From Zunongwangia pacifica (GTDB lineage: Bacteria > Bacteroidota > Bacteroidia > Flavobacteriales > Flavobacteriaceae): a DNA stretch of 64,000 nucleotides. The DNA lies in NCBI RefSeq assembly GCF_023499215.1, contig NZ_JAKHSK010000009.1:89862-153861 (forward strand), given 5' to 3'. Positions 1-10,354 of this stretch are shown one piece after another (within the stretch, counting starts at the first letter, position 1; every line of letters begins with the position of its first letter). The position numbers were made by a program, and so were the translations under genes. The notes beneath the pieces were generated by a model. It was given only the letters and a program-made list of their open reading frames with translations. It was not told the origin of the DNA and did no database searches.

Positions 1-2
1 GG

Positions 3-203
3 GTACAGTTCCGTATCGTCTGCGGTGTGCAAATCAGTATCGAAAATGTAACAAGCCTTGTCAATAAAGGCAAAACCTCTTTAATCAAAGGAATGACAAG
101 CAAAGCAGGTAAGAAATTCGATGCGTATATCGTGTTGAATGCCGATTGTAGTACCTCTTTTGAGTTTGAGAAAAACAAAAGCAGTAAACGCAATGGAAAA
201 TAA
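3..203 (+). CDS. topB: DNA topoisomerase III (type IA), C-terminal fragment
   Basis: The window opens inside an open frame that runs from base 3 to a TAA at 201-203. The last 66 residues contain a block reading NKGKTSLIKGMTSKAGKKFD followed by an aromatic FEFE tail. This is the pattern I know from the C-terminal region of topoisomerase III proteins of Bacteroidetes conjugative elements. Such enzymes relax single-stranded or negatively supercoiled DNA and probably help resolve transfer intermediates. The catalytic tyrosine domain lies outside the window, so only the tail can be judged. The stop overlaps the start of the next gene by 11 bases, which indicates translational coupling. Confidence 0.6.
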   Translation, partial: VQFRIVCGVQISIENVTSLVNKGKTSLIKGMTSKAGKKFDAYIVLNADCSTSFEFEKNKSSKRNGK

Positions 204-1074
204 ACCGTCAATCGTACCCAAAGAAATCAGGAACCTGATTTATACTATCCGGGGCAAACAGGTAATGTTGGATAGTGACCTCGCTGCCTTATATCAGGTA
301 GAAACAAAGAACCTGAACAAAGCCGTTAAAAGAAATATTGAGCGATTTCCTGTATCATTCTGCTTTCAACTGACCGAAGAGGAAGTTGAAAACTTGAGGT
401 TCCAAATTGGAACCTCAAGTTTGAGCTACGGCGGCAGACGTTATTTACCCTATGTTTTTACCGAACAAGGCGTTGCAATGGCATCTGCCATACTCCGTTC
501 AGACATAGCCGTTAAAATGAGTGTTGAAATAATGGAAGCCTTTGTAGAAATGCGGCGTATGCTTATTAGCAATGCTTCTTTGTTTCATCGTTTGGATAAT
601 ATCGAGTTAAAGCAACTGGAAGCCGACCAAAAATTTGAAGAGATTTTTAAGGCTTTGGAAAGTGATAAGCTGCACAGCGAAAAAGGCATTTTCTATAACG
701 GGCAGGTTTTTGATGCCTATGCCTTTGTTTCCGATATTATCCGCAATGCCACAAGTTCCATTATCCTGCTTGATAATTATGTGGATGATACCGTGCTTAC
801 GTTATTGGGGAAACGCAAAGACAATGTAACAGCCACAATCCTTACTAAAAATATCAGTAATCAATTACGGTTGGATTTACAACGCTACAATAGCCAATAT
901 CCTCCGGTAGATATTGAGCTTTTCTCCGATGCCCACGACCGTTTCTTGATTATTGACCATACAGAACTCTACCACATCGGGGCATCACTCAAAGACCTGG
1001 GCAAAAAATGGTTTGCCTTTTCAAGAATGGATATTGAAGTCGGCAGGATGCTTCAAATCTTGAATAAGCCATAA
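193..1074 (+). CDS. ORF6N-domain DNA-binding protein with PLD-like C-terminal domain
   Basis: The first roughly 120 residues (from IRNLIYTIRGKQVMLDSDLA through the YVFTEQGVAMASAIL block) form an ORF6N domain. This is a DNA-binding module of phage and mobile-element regulators. A short coiled stretch follows. The last 120 residues contain HDRFLIID and then HIGASLKD, which resembles the HxKx4D...GS motif of phospholipase D-type domains but with Arg in place of the Lys. I chose the ATG at 193 over an upstream start at 139 because it overlaps the preceding stop and begins directly before the conserved domain. The role on the element is unknown: a regulator is likely, and nuclease activity is doubtful because of the substituted residue. 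A terminator follows immediately. Confidence 0.7.
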   Translation: MENKPSIVPKEIRNLIYTIRGKQVMLDSDLAALYQVETKNLNKAVKRNIERFPVSFCFQLTEEEVENLRFQIGTSSLSYGGRRYLPYVFTEQGVAMASAILRSDIAVKMSVEIMEAFVEMRRMLISNASLFHRLDNIELKQLEADQKFEEIFKALESDKLHSEKGIFYNGQVFDAYAFVSDIIRNATSSIILLDNYVDDTVLTLLGKRKDNVTATILTKNISNQLRLDLQRYNSQYPPVDIELFSDAHDRFLIIDHTELYHIGASLKDLGKKWFAFSRMDIEVGRMLQILNKP

Positions 1075-1080
1075 AAATGA

Positions 1081-1105
1081 ACCTCCGAATTATCGGAGGT
1101 TTTTT
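1081..1105 (+). terminator. Rho-independent terminator after the ORF6N gene
   Basis: An 8-bp perfect stem (ACCTCCGA / TCGGAGGT) with an ATTA loop is followed by six T residues, 7 bases after the ORF6N stop codon. It isolates the following operon, which has its own promoter P1. Confidence 0.85.
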
Positions 1106-1116
1106 GTTGCCTATTA

Positions 1117-1187
1117 CGCCAAATCCTGCCTTTCAAAGCCAAACCCTGCAACATTCTCATAGGCATTTGCTCCTGCTTCTAATTTTA
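1117..1187 (+). promoter_or_regulatory. P1: 10-bp phased GCC array plus -7 element
   Basis: GCC or GCA half-sites have their G at 1118, 1128, 1138 and 1148, an exact 10-bp period that puts them on one face of the helix. A TAATTTTA box, matching TAnnTTTG at six of eight positions, starts 32 bp after the last G, at 1180. No TTTG is visible at the -33 position. The expected start of transcription is about 1192, some 30 bases before the DUF1896 ATG. The core TGCCTTTCAA is identical in P5. Same architecture as P2 to P5; an activator-dependent promoter is inferred. Confidence 0.6.
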
Positions 1188-1220
1188 GGATTTAAGTAAA
1201 ATTCTAAAACAAAATATAGT

Positions 1221-1658
1221 ATGGATGTACAGCAAAAAGACCTATCGTATTTCAGATTACGACTGCAAGAACTGTTAAACAGTAGCTTCCCCGAAAAGGC
1301 ACACGACCAAAAATTTATCGACCAGCGTTCTTCGTGGGCTTCCAATGCTTATGAGGGTGCTTTCAGGGCGGGAAACCCCATTGAGCAATGCAATGAAATA
1401 GCCAACTACATACTTTTTGAGGGCTTACACTTCTCCAAATTCGACACTGTTTTTCAGGTGGTATGCAATGAGTTTGATACCGTAATGGCAGATGAGGAAC
1501 TGCGACCGTTTGCCCTTAAAATGTTCCCTGTCTGTGAGGCTGTTCTCGCAGGATATGAATTAACCGATGATTTCGCCTACGGTTATGAGTTTGATTTACT
1601 CTATACCGAACTGACTGGAACCATCGCAATATGGATAGAGGAAAATGGGCTTCAGTAA
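1221..1658 (+). CDS. DUF1896 family protein
   Basis: This 145-residue protein, mostly helical by composition, matches the DUF1896 family as I know it (N-terminal [17 protein letters not shown], central [11 protein letters not shown] block). The family is found almost only next to the large methylase/helicase of Bacteroidetes conjugative elements. Its biochemical role is unknown. The gene overlaps the start of the methylase/helicase gene by 14 bases, so the two are translationally coupled and probably act together. It lies about 30 bases downstream of the predicted start site of the phased promoter P1. Confidence 0.75.
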   Translation: MDVQQKDLSYFRLRLQELLNSSFPEKAHDQKFIDQRSSWASNAYEGAFRAGNPIEQCNEIANYILFEGLHFSKFDTVFQVVCNEFDTVMADEELRPFALKMFPVCEAVLAGYELTDDFAYGYEFDLLYTELTGTIAIWIEENGLQ

Positions 1659-4600
1659 GAAGCAACATCTCCAACAGAATATTGATGCCCTGCGAATTGC
1701 TTTTAAACTGGAAAAGGAGAAACGGCAAGCCACCGTAGGCGAAAGACTGCTAATGATGCAATACAGCGGATTTGGCGGTCTTAAATTCGTGCTGAACCCC
1801 ATAGCCAACGAAATAGACATCAATCATTGGAGAAAAACCGAACACGACCTTTTCCCTATTACGCAGGAACTCCACCAACTGCTCAAAGAAAATTCCGAAG
1901 ACGATAAGCAATACCGCAGGTATGTGGACAGTATGAAAAGTTCCGTACTGACAGCTTTTTATACACCGCCACAGGTAATAGATGCGATTTCCGCAACCTT
2001 GCGTGAAAGAGGTCTGAACATTGATAAATTCCTTGAACCGTCCGCAGGTATCGGCTCATTCGTACAGTCCTTTTCGGAAAACCAACAAAGTATTACCGCT
2101 TATGAAAAAGACTTGCTCACAGGCAAGATTTTAAAACAGCTTTACCCCGAAAGCAATATCCGTGTAAGTGGTTTTGAAGAAATTCTCGAAAAGGAACAAA
2201 ACAGCTATGATGTAATTGCCAGCAATATACCATTTGGCGATACTTCCGTTTTCGACCTTTCCTATTCCCGTAGCAGGGACAGTGCAAAAGTACAGGCAGC
2301 CCGAAGCATACACAATTACTTTTTTCTGAAAGGTGCTGATATGCTCCGTGAGGGCGGTTTGTTGGTTTACATTACTTCACAGGGCATTCTGAACAGCCCT
2401 AAGAACGAACCCATACGCAAGGCGTTAATGCAGGATAATAATCTGGTTTCGGTTGTTCGCTTACCCAACAATCTTTTTACAGAATATGCAGGTACAGAAG
2501 TCGGAAGCGACCTGATTATCCTGCAAAAGAATACGGCAAAACAAAATCTGACCGAAAGGGAAGATCTGTTTTGCCAAAGCAGGCAAACAGAATACAATAC
2601 ACCTGGTAATGCACTCTTTCAGGACAACACAAGGATTGTGCATACCGAACGTAAATTAGATACCGACCCATACGGACAACCTGCATTAATCTATACGCAT
2701 AAAGACGGCGTTGAGGGAATTGCCAAAGATTTAAAACAAATGCTTTCCGAAGATTTTGGCAAGCACCTGAATATAGGTTTGTACAAAGGCGAACGGAACG
2801 ATGAACCTATAATACAAATTCCGATTGAACCAACGGTTACACCTCCGGTTATTGAGCCTGTAATCATTCAGCCAAAACCGCAACCTGTACCCACGCCTGT
2901 AACCCATCGGGAAAGCCCACAGGAATTAAAGCAACTAAGCATCTTCGACCTGTTTGAAAATGCGGACGAACCTGTAATGGTTGCTGCTCCGCCCAAAAGA
3001 ACCACGCAAGCCAAAAGGCAAAGCACTAAAACAAACCGCCGTGCAATAGGTCGCCAAACCGACCTGTTCAGTGCGATGCAACAACCTTATACGCCTCCTG
3101 TTACTAATAGACCTACCAATGGAAATACATCAGCCAACGGCAAAAAACAGGAAGTTATCGGCGACCTGTTTTCAAGTATCAATGAGAATGGCCAAGCTGA
3201 TAAGCCAGCTATTCCCGATACCATTCCCGAACCTGCTCCGTACAGTGGCAAACTGCAATCGTTCCATCGCAACGATTGCCTTGTGGTGGATAATGGTTGG
3301 GTCGGTCATCTGCAAGATGTAGATATAGCAGACGGTACGGCTGTATTCCACCCTTTACAGTTACCGACCTTACAGAAAGCAAGAGCCGAAGCGTATATCG
3401 GGGTGCGTGATGTTTACCAACAGCTTTACACAAAAGAGGCACAGCATCAGACCGAATACAAAGAAGAAAGGGAAAACCTTAATCGCCTTTACGATGCCTT
3501 TATTAAAAGGTACGGCAACCTCAACAGTGCCGATAATATCAAGCTCATCAAAACGGATAGTTCCGGTAAGGAAATCCCTTATTTGGAACGTGTTATTGGT
3601 GGCGTGGTACACAAAGCCGATATATTCAGCAGACCTGTTAGTTTTTCTACTATAACCATAGCAACGGATAATCCCGAAGAAGCGTTATCAGCTTCGTTGA
3701 ACAAGTACGGAAGCGTGGATTTGGACTTTATGTCCGAAATCAGCGGTATGCCTGACGATGCTTTGAAAGAAGCCTTACACGGTCGTATCTACTACAATCC
3801 ACTTCAAAAGGAATATGAAATAGCCGAACGCTGGATTGCAGGGAACGTAGTGGAAAAAGCGGAGAAAGTCAGAGCCTATCTCGAAAGCAATCCCGATGAT
3901 ACACAAGCCAAAGAAAGCCTTACCGTATTAGAGGAAGCAAGACCAATACGAATTGAATTTGAAGAACTCGATTTTAATCTGGGCGAACGCTGGATACCCA
4001 CAGGTATTTATGCCCGGTTTGCATCGCACCTGTTCGATGCAGAAGTCCGTGTCCATTATTCCGACAGTGCCGATGACTTTTCCGTAACCTGCAAACAGAA
4101 GAACGTACACATTTGGGAGAAATACGCCGTCAAAGCCCAAAGCCGGACGTATGATGGGATTGCCCTGCTCAAACACGCCCTTGTCAATACCACGCCCGAT
4201 ATTTCAAAAACAATAACGGTTGAAGGCAAAGATGTCAAAGTGCGGGATATGGAAGCCATACAAATGGCGAATACTAAGATTGATGAAATCCGCAACGCCT
4301 TTACCGATTGGCTTCACGCCCAAAACGATGAGTTCAAAACAAGGCTGACCGACCAATATAATGATACGTTTAACTGTTTCGTCCGCCCTAACTACGACGG
4401 CACACATCAGGAGTTTCCGGGATTAGACTGCAAGGGCTTAGGCATTAATGACCTGTATTCGAGCCAAAAGGATGCCGTTTGGATGATAAAGCTCAACAAC
4501 GGGGCAATTTGCGACCACGAAGTAGGTGCAGGAAAAACGTTGGTAATGTGTACGGCTGCACAGGAAATGAAGCGTTTGGGGTTAGCCCATAAGCCTATGA

Positions 4601-7065
4601 TTATCGGGCTGAAAAGCAATGTTCACGAAATTGCCGAAGCCTACCGCACGGCTTACCCACACGCAAAAATTCTGTTTCCTGGCAAGGAAGATTTTACGCC
4701 CCAAAAACGCCTGCGGATTTTTGGCGACATTAAAAACAACGATTGGGATTGTGTGATACTGACACACGACCAATTCGGAATGATACCGCAATCGCCCGAA
4801 ATTCAAAAAGAAATACTCCAAATAGAATTAGACAGCGTAGAGCGTAACCTCGATGCCCTGCAATCGCAAGGCAAGGAAGTTACCAGAGGGATGCTTGCCG
4901 GAGTAATCAAGCGGAAAGAAAACCTCGAAGTCAAGCTCAAAACCCTGCAACACGATATTGAAAACCGAAAAGATGATGTGGTGGATTTTAAGATGATGGG
5001 CATTGACCACTTGTTCGTTGATGAAAGCCACCAATTCAAAAACCTGATGTTCAACACAAGGCATACAAGGGTTGCCGGATTGGGCAATGTGGACGGAAGC
5101 CAAAAAGCATTGAACCTGCTCTTTGCTATCCGTACTATTCAGGAGCGTACCAATGCGGATATGGGAGCAACCTTTCTTTCAGGAACTACCATCAGCAACT
5201 CATTAACGGAACTATATCTGCTGTTCAAATACCTGCGACCACGGGCATTGGAAAAACAGGGCATTCATTCTTTTGATGCGTGGGCAGCTATCTATGCAAG
5301 GAAAACGACCGATTATGAATTTTCTGTTGCTAACAACATTGTAGCTAAAGAACGTTTCCGATACTTTATCAAAGTGCCGGAACTGGCACAATTCTACTCC
5401 GAAATTACGGATTACCGAACGGCAAAAGATATAGGAATTGACCGCCCCAATAAGAACGAGGTGTTGTACAATATACCGCCTACTCCCGACCAGGAAGAAT
5501 TTATCCAAAGTCTGATGGAATTTGCAAAAACAGGAAAAGGAGAACTACTCGGAAGAGCACCTTTATCTCCATCGGAAGAAAAAGCAAAGATGCTCATCGC
5601 AACGGACTACGCCCGTAAAATGTCTTTGGATATGCGGATGGTAAGCGGTGCGTATGATGACCACCCCGATAACAAGGCTTCGCATTGTGCGGCAAACATT
5701 ACCAAGTATTACAACCAATACAACGCACAGAAAGGAACACAGTTCGTTTTCTCCGATTTGGGAACCTACAAGCCGGGCGAATGGAATGTGTACTCCGAAA
5801 TCAAACGCAAGCTCGTGGAAGACCACGGCATACCTGCAAACGAAATCCGTTTTATACAGGAAGGCAAAAATGATAAGCAACGTAAGGAACTTATCAAAGG
5901 AATGAACGAGGGCAAAATCCGTGTGTTGTTCGGTTCCACAAGTATGCTCGGAACTGGCGTGAACGCACAGAAAAGAGCCGTTGCCGTTCATCATCTCGAT
6001 ACGCCGTGGCGACCAAGCGACCTTGCTCAAAGGGACGGCAGAGCCGTTCGAAAAGGTAATGAGATTGCCAAATTCTTTGCCGATAACAAAGTAGATGTGA
6101 TTATCTATGCCGTAGAAAAATCATTGGATAGTTACAAGTTCAATCTGTTGTACAATAAGCAACTTTTTATAGACCAATTAAAAAACAATAACCTCGGCAA
6201 ACGTACTATTGACGAGGGCAGTATGGACGAAAAATCGGGAATGAATTTTTCGGAATACGTGGCTATCCTATCAGGAAATACAGACCTGTTGGATAAAGCC
6301 AAATTGGAAAAACAGATTGCCGGGTTGGAAAGCGAAAAACAGGCGTTCAACCGTTCAAAGTATAGTGCGAAGTACAAATTGGAAGATTATACGGAAATGT
6401 TGCAAAGCACTCAATCTCGTTTAAACCGTATGAGCCTTGATTGGAATAATCTGCAAGAGCGTATCCAAAAACGGTCAGACGGTACAATCGTAAATCCTGT
6501 ACAGTTGGATGGCTTACCGCCCAATGCCGATATTAAACAAATCGGTGCAAAACTCAACCAGATTGCGGACAAAGCCCGAACCGGAGGTCAGTATGAAGAA
6601 ATCGGTACGTTATACGGATTTACGCTTTTGGTAAAAACGGAAATGTCCGAAAAAGAGGGTGTGGATATAAGGGTAAACCGTTTTTTGGTACAGGGCGAGG
6701 GCAATATCAAATATACCTACAACAACGGTGTGATTGCTAAAGATGAAAAGCTGGCTGCTACGAACTTCCTTAATGCACTGGAGAAATTGCCCGGCTATAT
6801 CGAGCAGGAGCACAAGAAAATTACGGAGATACAAAAAGACCTGCCCATTCTTCAGGAAGTGGTTAACGGTACTTGGTCGAAAGAAAGTAAACTGGGCGAA
6901 CTCAAAACGGAACTGGCTGCCGTAGAAAGAAAGATACAGCTATCTATTACACCAGAAACCAAACAAGATGCTCCGGAGCAGGCAGAAAAGCAGAAAGAAG
7001 CTCCAAAGGTTCAGGAAAGCATTATACGGACAAAAGGTATTCATTTGCCTCGTGGCGTATTGTAA
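1645..7065 (+). CDS. N-6 methylase-like / SNF2-type helicase giant protein
   Basis: The 1806-residue product has an N-terminal methyltransferase fold: a SAM-binding [11 protein letters not shown] at about residue 130, and the motif IV equivalent SNIPFGD at about 194, where NPPF/Y is usual. A Pro/Gln-rich linker sits at about 395-540. A superfamily 2 helicase core follows, with Walker [10 protein letters not shown] at about 956, DEAH-like DESHQFK at about 1126 and motif [13 protein letters not shown] at about 1462. The tail is coiled-coil-like. Proteins of this layout are hallmark cargo of Bacteroidetes conjugative elements. They are thought to modify or remodel DNA, possibly protecting it from restriction, but the activity is not established. 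The altered motif IV makes true methylation uncertain. The gene is cotranscribed with DUF1896 and ends at a bidirectional terminator. Confidence 0.8.
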   Translation: MGFSKKQHLQQNIDALRIAFKLEKEKRQATVGERLLMMQYSGFGGLKFVLNPIANEIDINHWRKTEHDLFPITQELHQLLKENSEDDKQYRRYVDSMKSSVLTAFYTPPQVIDAISATLRERGLNIDKFLEPSAGIGSFVQSFSENQQSITAYEKDLLTGKILKQLYPESNIRVSGFEEILEKEQNSYDVIASNIPFGDTSVFDLSYSRSRDSAKVQAARSIHNYFFLKGADMLREGGLLVYITSQGILNSPKNEPIRKALMQDNNLVSVVRLPNNLFTEYAGTEVGSDLIILQKNTAKQNLTEREDLFCQSRQTEYNTPGNALFQDNTRIVHTERKLDTDPYGQPALIYTHKDGVEGIAKDLKQMLSEDFGKHLNIGLYKGERNDEPIIQIPIEPTVTPPVIEPVIIQPKPQPVPTPVTHRESPQELKQLSIFDLFENADEPVMVAAPPKRTTQAKRQSTKTNRRAIGRQTDLFSAMQQPYTPPVTNRPTNGNTSANGKKQEVIGDLFSSINENGQADKPAIPDTIPEPAPYSGKLQSFHRNDCLVVDNGWVGHLQDVDIADGTAVFHPLQLPTLQKARAEAYIGVRDVYQQLYTKEAQHQTEYKEERENLNRLYDAFIKRYGNLNSADNIKLIKTDSSGKEIPYLERVIGGVVHKADIFSRPVSFSTITIATDNPEEALSASLNKYGSVDLDFMSEISGMPDDALKEALHGRIYYNPLQKEYEIAERWIAGNVVEKAEKVRAYLESNPDDTQAKESLTVLEEARPIRIEFEELDFNLGERWIPTGIYARFASHLFDAEVRVHYSDSADDFSVTCKQKNVHIWEKYAVKAQSRTYDGIALLKHALVNTTPDISKTITVEGKDVKVRDMEAIQMANTKIDEIRNAFTDWLHAQNDEFKTRLTDQYNDTFNCFVRPNYDGTHQEFPGLDCKGLGINDLYSSQKDAVWMIKLNNGAICDHEVGAGKTLVMCTAAQEMKRLGLAHKPMIIGLKSNVHEIAEAYRTAYPHAKILFPGKEDFTPQKRLRIFGDIKNNDWDCVILTHDQFGMIPQSPEIQKEILQIELDSVERNLDALQSQGKEVTRGMLAGVIKRKENLEVKLKTLQHDIENRKDDVVDFKMMGIDHLFVDESHQFKNLMFNTRHTRVAGLGNVDGSQKALNLLFAIRTIQERTNADMGATFLSGTTISNSLTELYLLFKYLRPRALEKQGIHSFDAWAAIYARKTTDYEFSVANNIVAKERFRYFIKVPELAQFYSEITDYRTAKDIGIDRPNKNEVLYNIPPTPDQEEFIQSLMEFAKTGKGELLGRAPLSPSEEKAKMLIATDYARKMSLDMRMVSGAYDDHPDNKASHCAANITKYYNQYNAQKGTQFVFSDLGTYKPGEWNVYSEIKRKLVEDHGIPANEIRFIQEGKNDKQRKELIKGMNEGKIRVLFGSTSMLGTGVNAQKRAVAVHHLDTPWRPSDLAQRDGRAVRKGNEIAKFFADNKVDVIIYAVEKSLDSYKFNLLYNKQLFIDQLKNNNLGKRTIDEGSMDEKSGMNFSEYVAILSGNTDLLDKAKLEKQIAGLESEKQAFNRSKYSAKYKLEDYTEMLQSTQSRLNRMSLDWNNLQERIQKRSDGTIVNPVQLDGLPPNADIKQIGAKLNQIADKARTGGQYEEIGTLYGFTLLVKTEMSEKEGVDIRVNRFLVQGEGNIKYTYNNGVIAKDEKLAATNFLNALEKLPGYIEQEHKKITEIQKDLPILQEVVNGTWSKESKLGELKTELAAVERKIQLSITPETKQDAPEQAEKQKEAPKVQESIIRTKGIHLPRGVL

Positions 7066-7087
7066 AACCTGAACGGGCAGGCAATAA

Positions 7088-7116
7088 AAAAGGGAGGTCA
7101 TTTAAGCCTCCCTTTT
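7088..7116. terminator. Bidirectional terminator between convergent genes
   Basis: A perfect 10-bp stem (AAAAGGGAGG / CCTCCCTTTT) gives a T run on either strand. It lies between the stop codons of the methylase/helicase gene (+) and mobC (-). Confidence 0.85.
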
Positions 7117-7119
7117 AAA

Positions 7120-9120
7120 TTATCCGTCCTGTACCAAATGCTGCAAGTTCGGGTCATTCTTGATACGCTCCATTTCGCTAACAACAATATTCAGGATGTC
7201 TTTTTTTATCTGTTTGTAATTGCTTTCAATTTCCTGCTTCATTTTATCCTCGCCCTGCTCATTTACAAAAGATAAGATTTGGGGTATCTTTTGGTAGGCT
7301 TTGGTTTCGGCGGCTACCTTTTCATTATCTACCACGATTTCGGCGTGAAATATCTTTTGCTCGATACGTTCATCAAAGTTATCCGATACAGAACCGACAA
7401 ACATACCCTGTGTAAGCGTTGAAATTTTGGAAGCCGGAATAAGGCTGTCTAACTGTGTGGAAATAGAGGTGGATTTATCATTGCGGTTAATGGTCATACT
7501 CTGACGTTTCTGTAATACTTTACCGAAACGCTCCGAAAGACTTTTTGCCGTTTCTCCAACCACCTGACCACTGAATATATTACCTACCGTATTCTGTATT
7601 ACCTTGCTTTCCTTGTCGCCGTAATCCCTCGTTAATTGCGAAAAATCCTGGAAGCCCAAACATACTGCCACCTTATTACTTCTCGCAGTTGCAATAAGAT
7701 TATCCAGTCCTCTGAAGTAAATCGTGGGTAACTCATCTATGATAACCGAACTCTTTAATTGTCCTTTTTTGTTGATGAGCTTGACAATTCGGGAATTGTA
7801 CAACCCTAATGCTGCTGAATAAATATTTTGGCGGTCGGGATTGTTACCCACGCACAAAATCTTCGGCTCGTTCGGGTTATTGATGTCGAGTGTAAAATCA
7901 TCCCCGGTCATTACCCAGTACAACTGCGGGCTAATCATTCTTGACAAAGGTATTTTTGCCGATGCTATCTGCCCTTGTAACTGGTCTTGTGCGCCACCTT
8001 GCCACGCATCCATAAAGGGCGACAAATAGTTTTCCAAATCGGGGTATGAGGTTAAAATCGTGAATACGTCCGAATACTTTTTGTTCAGCAATTCAATGGC
8101 GTGTGGGAACGTACAATACTTGCCATCCTCATAGATTTTCAGATACCAAATAATAGCAGCTAAAAGAATAATTGGGCTTTCCACGAAAAAATCGCCTTGC
8201 TTCTGTATCCACGACCTGTTGAGGTTTAGCATTATGGTATAAGCCGCTTCGTAAGCATCAGAAATGTCGGTCATAAAATCGGGATTGAGTGGATTACAAC
8301 GGTGGCTCTTGCGTGGGTCGTCGAAATTTATCACGTAAAATTTCGGCTGTACCTTGTATTTATCCCGGTGCTTTAGTAAATGATTGTAGGCGATAGTCGA
8401 AAGGTCGTCAAACTTGAAATCGTAGATGTACATACTAAAGCCTTTTTCTATCTGCTGCTTGATGTAGTTGTTTACGATGGCATAAGATTTACCGGAACCC
8501 GGAGTACCCAACACGATTGATGCCCTGAAAGGATTTACAATGTTTATCCAACCGTTGTTCCATTTGCCTTTGTAGTAAAATTTGGTGGGCAGGTTGACGG
8601 AATACTCGTTTTCCATCAGCTTGGTTTCCTGTTGAAAGCTCTCGTTTTCGTTATTGAAAACATCGTCCATTAGGTTGGTACGGAGCAATCGGCTCATCCA
8701 TACGCCTGCCATCAGCAAGGCGATATAACCTAACGAGATAGTAAGAATATACAGAAATGTGCTTGTTGCGGGGGATAGCTTTAGCAATGGTGTGTTCAGG
8801 AAGAACAGCGCAAAGCCAATGCCCAACGCCACATAAATTTTAGACCAGGTTATCTTCTCATTCTTTACACCCTTTGTCCCTAAGCAACTCAAAGCCAGTA
8901 AAACCAAAGCGAATGCTTTTGTATAAAGGGTATGTGAAAACAAGCCCGCCGTACGGTCGAAATTGCCTAACATCTTGTTGATTACTTCCAACGTCCAGCC
9001 ACGTTCTAAAAAGAAACCGTAGCAGAACCAATAAAGGTGCATCAGCACCAAAAGAATACTGACTGCCCGCATAAAAGCCATTATTTTGGCAAGCCCTCTT
9101 AAATCGTCTTCTCCCTGCAT
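7120..9120 (-). CDS. mobC: Conjugative coupling ATPase MobC (VirD4/TraG-like)
   Basis: This 666-residue protein has four hydrophobic membrane segments in its first 150 residues. A Walker A GTPGSGKSY follows at about 205, and a Walker B SVIIDELPTIY at about 457. This is the layout of type IV coupling proteins, which bring the relaxase-bound strand to the mating pore at the inner membrane. In Bacteroides elements the equivalent gene is called mobC and follows mobA-mobB directly. Here a roughly 2-kb cargo block separates it from mobB, and it has its own phased promoter P2, about 20 bases from start site to ATG. I am confident of the function; the gene name follows CTnDOT usage. Confidence 0.88.
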   Translation of the reverse strand: MQGEDDLRGLAKIMAFMRAVSILLVLMHLYWFCYGFFLERGWTLEVINKMLGNFDRTAGLFSHTLYTKAFALVLLALSCLGTKGVKNEKITWSKIYVALGIGFALFFLNTPLLKLSPATSTFLYILTISLGYIALLMAGVWMSRLLRTNLMDDVFNNENESFQQETKLMENEYSVNLPTKFYYKGKWNNGWINIVNPFRASIVLGTPGSGKSYAIVNNYIKQQIEKGFSMYIYDFKFDDLSTIAYNHLLKHRDKYKVQPKFYVINFDDPRKSHRCNPLNPDFMTDISDAYEAAYTIMLNLNRSWIQKQGDFFVESPIILLAAIIWYLKIYEDGKYCTFPHAIELLNKKYSDVFTILTSYPDLENYLSPFMDAWQGGAQDQLQGQIASAKIPLSRMISPQLYWVMTGDDFTLDINNPNEPKILCVGNNPDRQNIYSAALGLYNSRIVKLINKKGQLKSSVIIDELPTIYFRGLDNLIATARSNKVAVCLGFQDFSQLTRDYGDKESKVIQNTVGNIFSGQVVGETAKSLSERFGKVLQKRQSMTINRNDKSTSISTQLDSLIPASKISTLTQGMFVGSVSDNFDERIEQKIFHAEIVVDNEKVAAETKAYQKIPQILSFVNEQGEDKMKQEIESNYKQIKKDILNIVVSEMERIKNDPNLQHLVQDG

Positions 9121-9145
9121 TATTTTAAGTTTTAATGTTCGGGCG

Positions 9146-9217
9146 TGAATTTAAAGGCTGTTGCTGTCGGCTCTTAAAATATGGCAGTAAGTGGCGTTGT
9201 GTGGCAGTATTTGGCAG
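9146..9217 (-). promoter_or_regulatory. P2: 10-bp phased GCC array plus -7 element for mobC
   Basis: On the minus strand, four GCCA half-sites have their G at 9215, 9205, 9195 and 9185, exactly 10 bp apart; this is the most regular of the five arrays. TAAATTCA (TAnnTTTG-like) begins 32 bp beyond the last G, at 9153. Transcription would start near 9141, about 20 bases before the mobC ATG. There is no -33 TTTG. Confidence 0.65.
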
Positions 9218-9232
9218 ATTAGTATAAAATGA

Positions 9233-9257
9233 AAAAGGTAGCAAATCGCTACCTTTT
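9233..9257 (-). terminator. Terminator separating the cargo block from mobC
   Basis: A perfect 10-bp stem (AAAAGGTAGC / GCTACCTTTT) with a 5-base loop lies about 90 bases past the last cargo gene on the minus strand and just upstream of P2. It probably ends cargo transcription before the mobC promoter. Confidence 0.75.
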
Positions 9258-9345
9258 CAACCTTATTGTAAAATTGATTTTGTCCTTATTCTTTCTCAAA
9301 AGTAACGGCTTCGTCCATCTCGCCCCTTGTGAGGCTCAATTTAAT

Positions 9346-9879
9346 TTACAAAATCCTCTCTTCTAATTTTAATTTCATCATTATATCGGTTTGTTCATCA
9401 TCGCCTAATTTGAAAATATGCTTGTCAAATTCAACAAAACCATTTTTCTTATAAAAGCTGATTGCCCGAGGATTTTCTTCCCAAACACCTAACCAAACGT
9501 AGTGTGCATTTTTCTGTTTGGCAATTTCAATAGCTTTTTCATAAAGCACTTGTCCGACTTTTTTACCGTGAAATTCCTTTAAAACATAAATGCGTTCAAT
9601 TTCAAGTGCTGTGTCGTCTTGCAATTCTGTTTGCGATTGCCCGAAATTGATTTTCAAATAACCAACTAATTCGTTTTCAGATAAGGCAAAATAAAACTCG
9701 GAACTTTCATTGTTCAATTCTTCTATTAGCTTTTCATTGGAAAATCCCTCCTCTAAATATGTTGTCATATTCTCTTCTGTATTACTCGAAGAAAATGTTT
9801 CTGAAAATGTTTGTCTGCCTATCTGTTGCAGTTGTTCAATATCGTTTAATGTTACTTTTCTTATTTCCATTGGTTCCAT
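9346..9879 (-). CDS. GNAT N-acetyltransferase, PaiA-like
   Basis: This 177-residue GNAT protein has a complete acetyl-CoA site: ERIYVLKEFHGKKVGQVLY at about 94-112, then LGVWEENPRAISFYKKNGF. The overall pattern, including the N-terminal RKVTLNDIEQLQQIGRQTF, resembles PaiA-type polyamine (spermidine) acetyltransferases of Firmicutes. Substrate assignment is an inference. Its ATG abuts the TAG of the upstream acetyltransferase gene with no gap, so the pair is translationally coupled. It is the last gene of the four-gene cargo operon (Crp-like regulator, SMR exporter, SSAT-like, this gene). An internal ATG three codons downstream is an alternative start. Confidence 0.7.
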   Translation of the reverse strand: MEPMEIRKVTLNDIEQLQQIGRQTFSETFSSSNTEENMTTYLEEGFSNEKLIEELNNESSEFYFALSENELVGYLKINFGQSQTELQDDTALEIERIYVLKEFHGKKVGQVLYEKAIEIAKQKNAHYVWLGVWEENPRAISFYKKNGFVEFDKHIFKLGDDEQTDIMMKLKLEERIL

Positions 9880-10338
9880 CTATTTTAAATTCCATTCGTA
9901 GTTAAGCCATTCGGTATTTTCTCTTGCTCCTAATCGTTCATAAAATTTCACTCCTACTTTATTCCACGGTGCAACCGTCCATTTTATTTGACTGCAATTA
10001 TTTTGTTCTGCTTCAGTTTTTAACGCATTCATTAGTTGTTCGCCAATTTTCTGACCACGATAATTTTCGTCCACATAGAGCTCTTTCATATAAATAGCAG
10101 GACGGTTTTGGGCTGTATAAGGAAGAAAATAATAAACCAACATTCCTGCGATTTTATCATTATCTTCTGCCACAAGGCAATAAAAATCGGGTGGGTTTTT
10201 CTTAAATCCGCTGTTTCTGACAATTTCGGGTGTAATGGCAAAACTGTCAATGTATTTTTCAAAAACAGCCAATTCTTTCATTAAATGCCAAACTTTCTCG
10301 CTGTCCTTTTCTTCGGCTTTTCTTATTGTTATATTCAT
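9880..10338 (-). CDS. GNAT N-acetyltransferase, spermidine/diamine (SSAT)-like
   Basis: This 152-residue GNAT starts with IRKAEEKDSEKVWHLMKELA and continues with VFEKYIDSFAIT. It has an acetyl-CoA loop YVDENYRGQKIGEQLM at about 92-107 and ends with WNKVGVKFYERLGA. This layout matches the eukaryote-like SSAT/thialysine acetyltransferase branch better than ordinary bacterial GNATs. Acetylation of a small polyamine is therefore plausible but not proven. It sits 16 bases after the SMR exporter gene and abuts the PaiA-like gene. Two polyamine-type acetylases beside a small-cation exporter suggest a detoxification module carried by the ICE. Confidence 0.7.
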   Translation of the reverse strand: MNITIRKAEEKDSEKVWHLMKELAVFEKYIDSFAITPEIVRNSGFKKNPPDFYCLVAEDNDKIAGMLVYYFLPYTAQNRPAIYMKELYVDENYRGQKIGEQLMNALKTEAEQNNCSQIKWTVAPWNKVGVKFYERLGARENTEWLNYEWNLK

Positions 10339-10354
10339 TTTTTTAAAACATTAT

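Noticed and set aside
5563..6030. A 155-codon frame opposite the helicase gene
   Set aside because: It lies fully within the conserved helicase motifs of the plus strand and has no family features; a shadow of the real gene.
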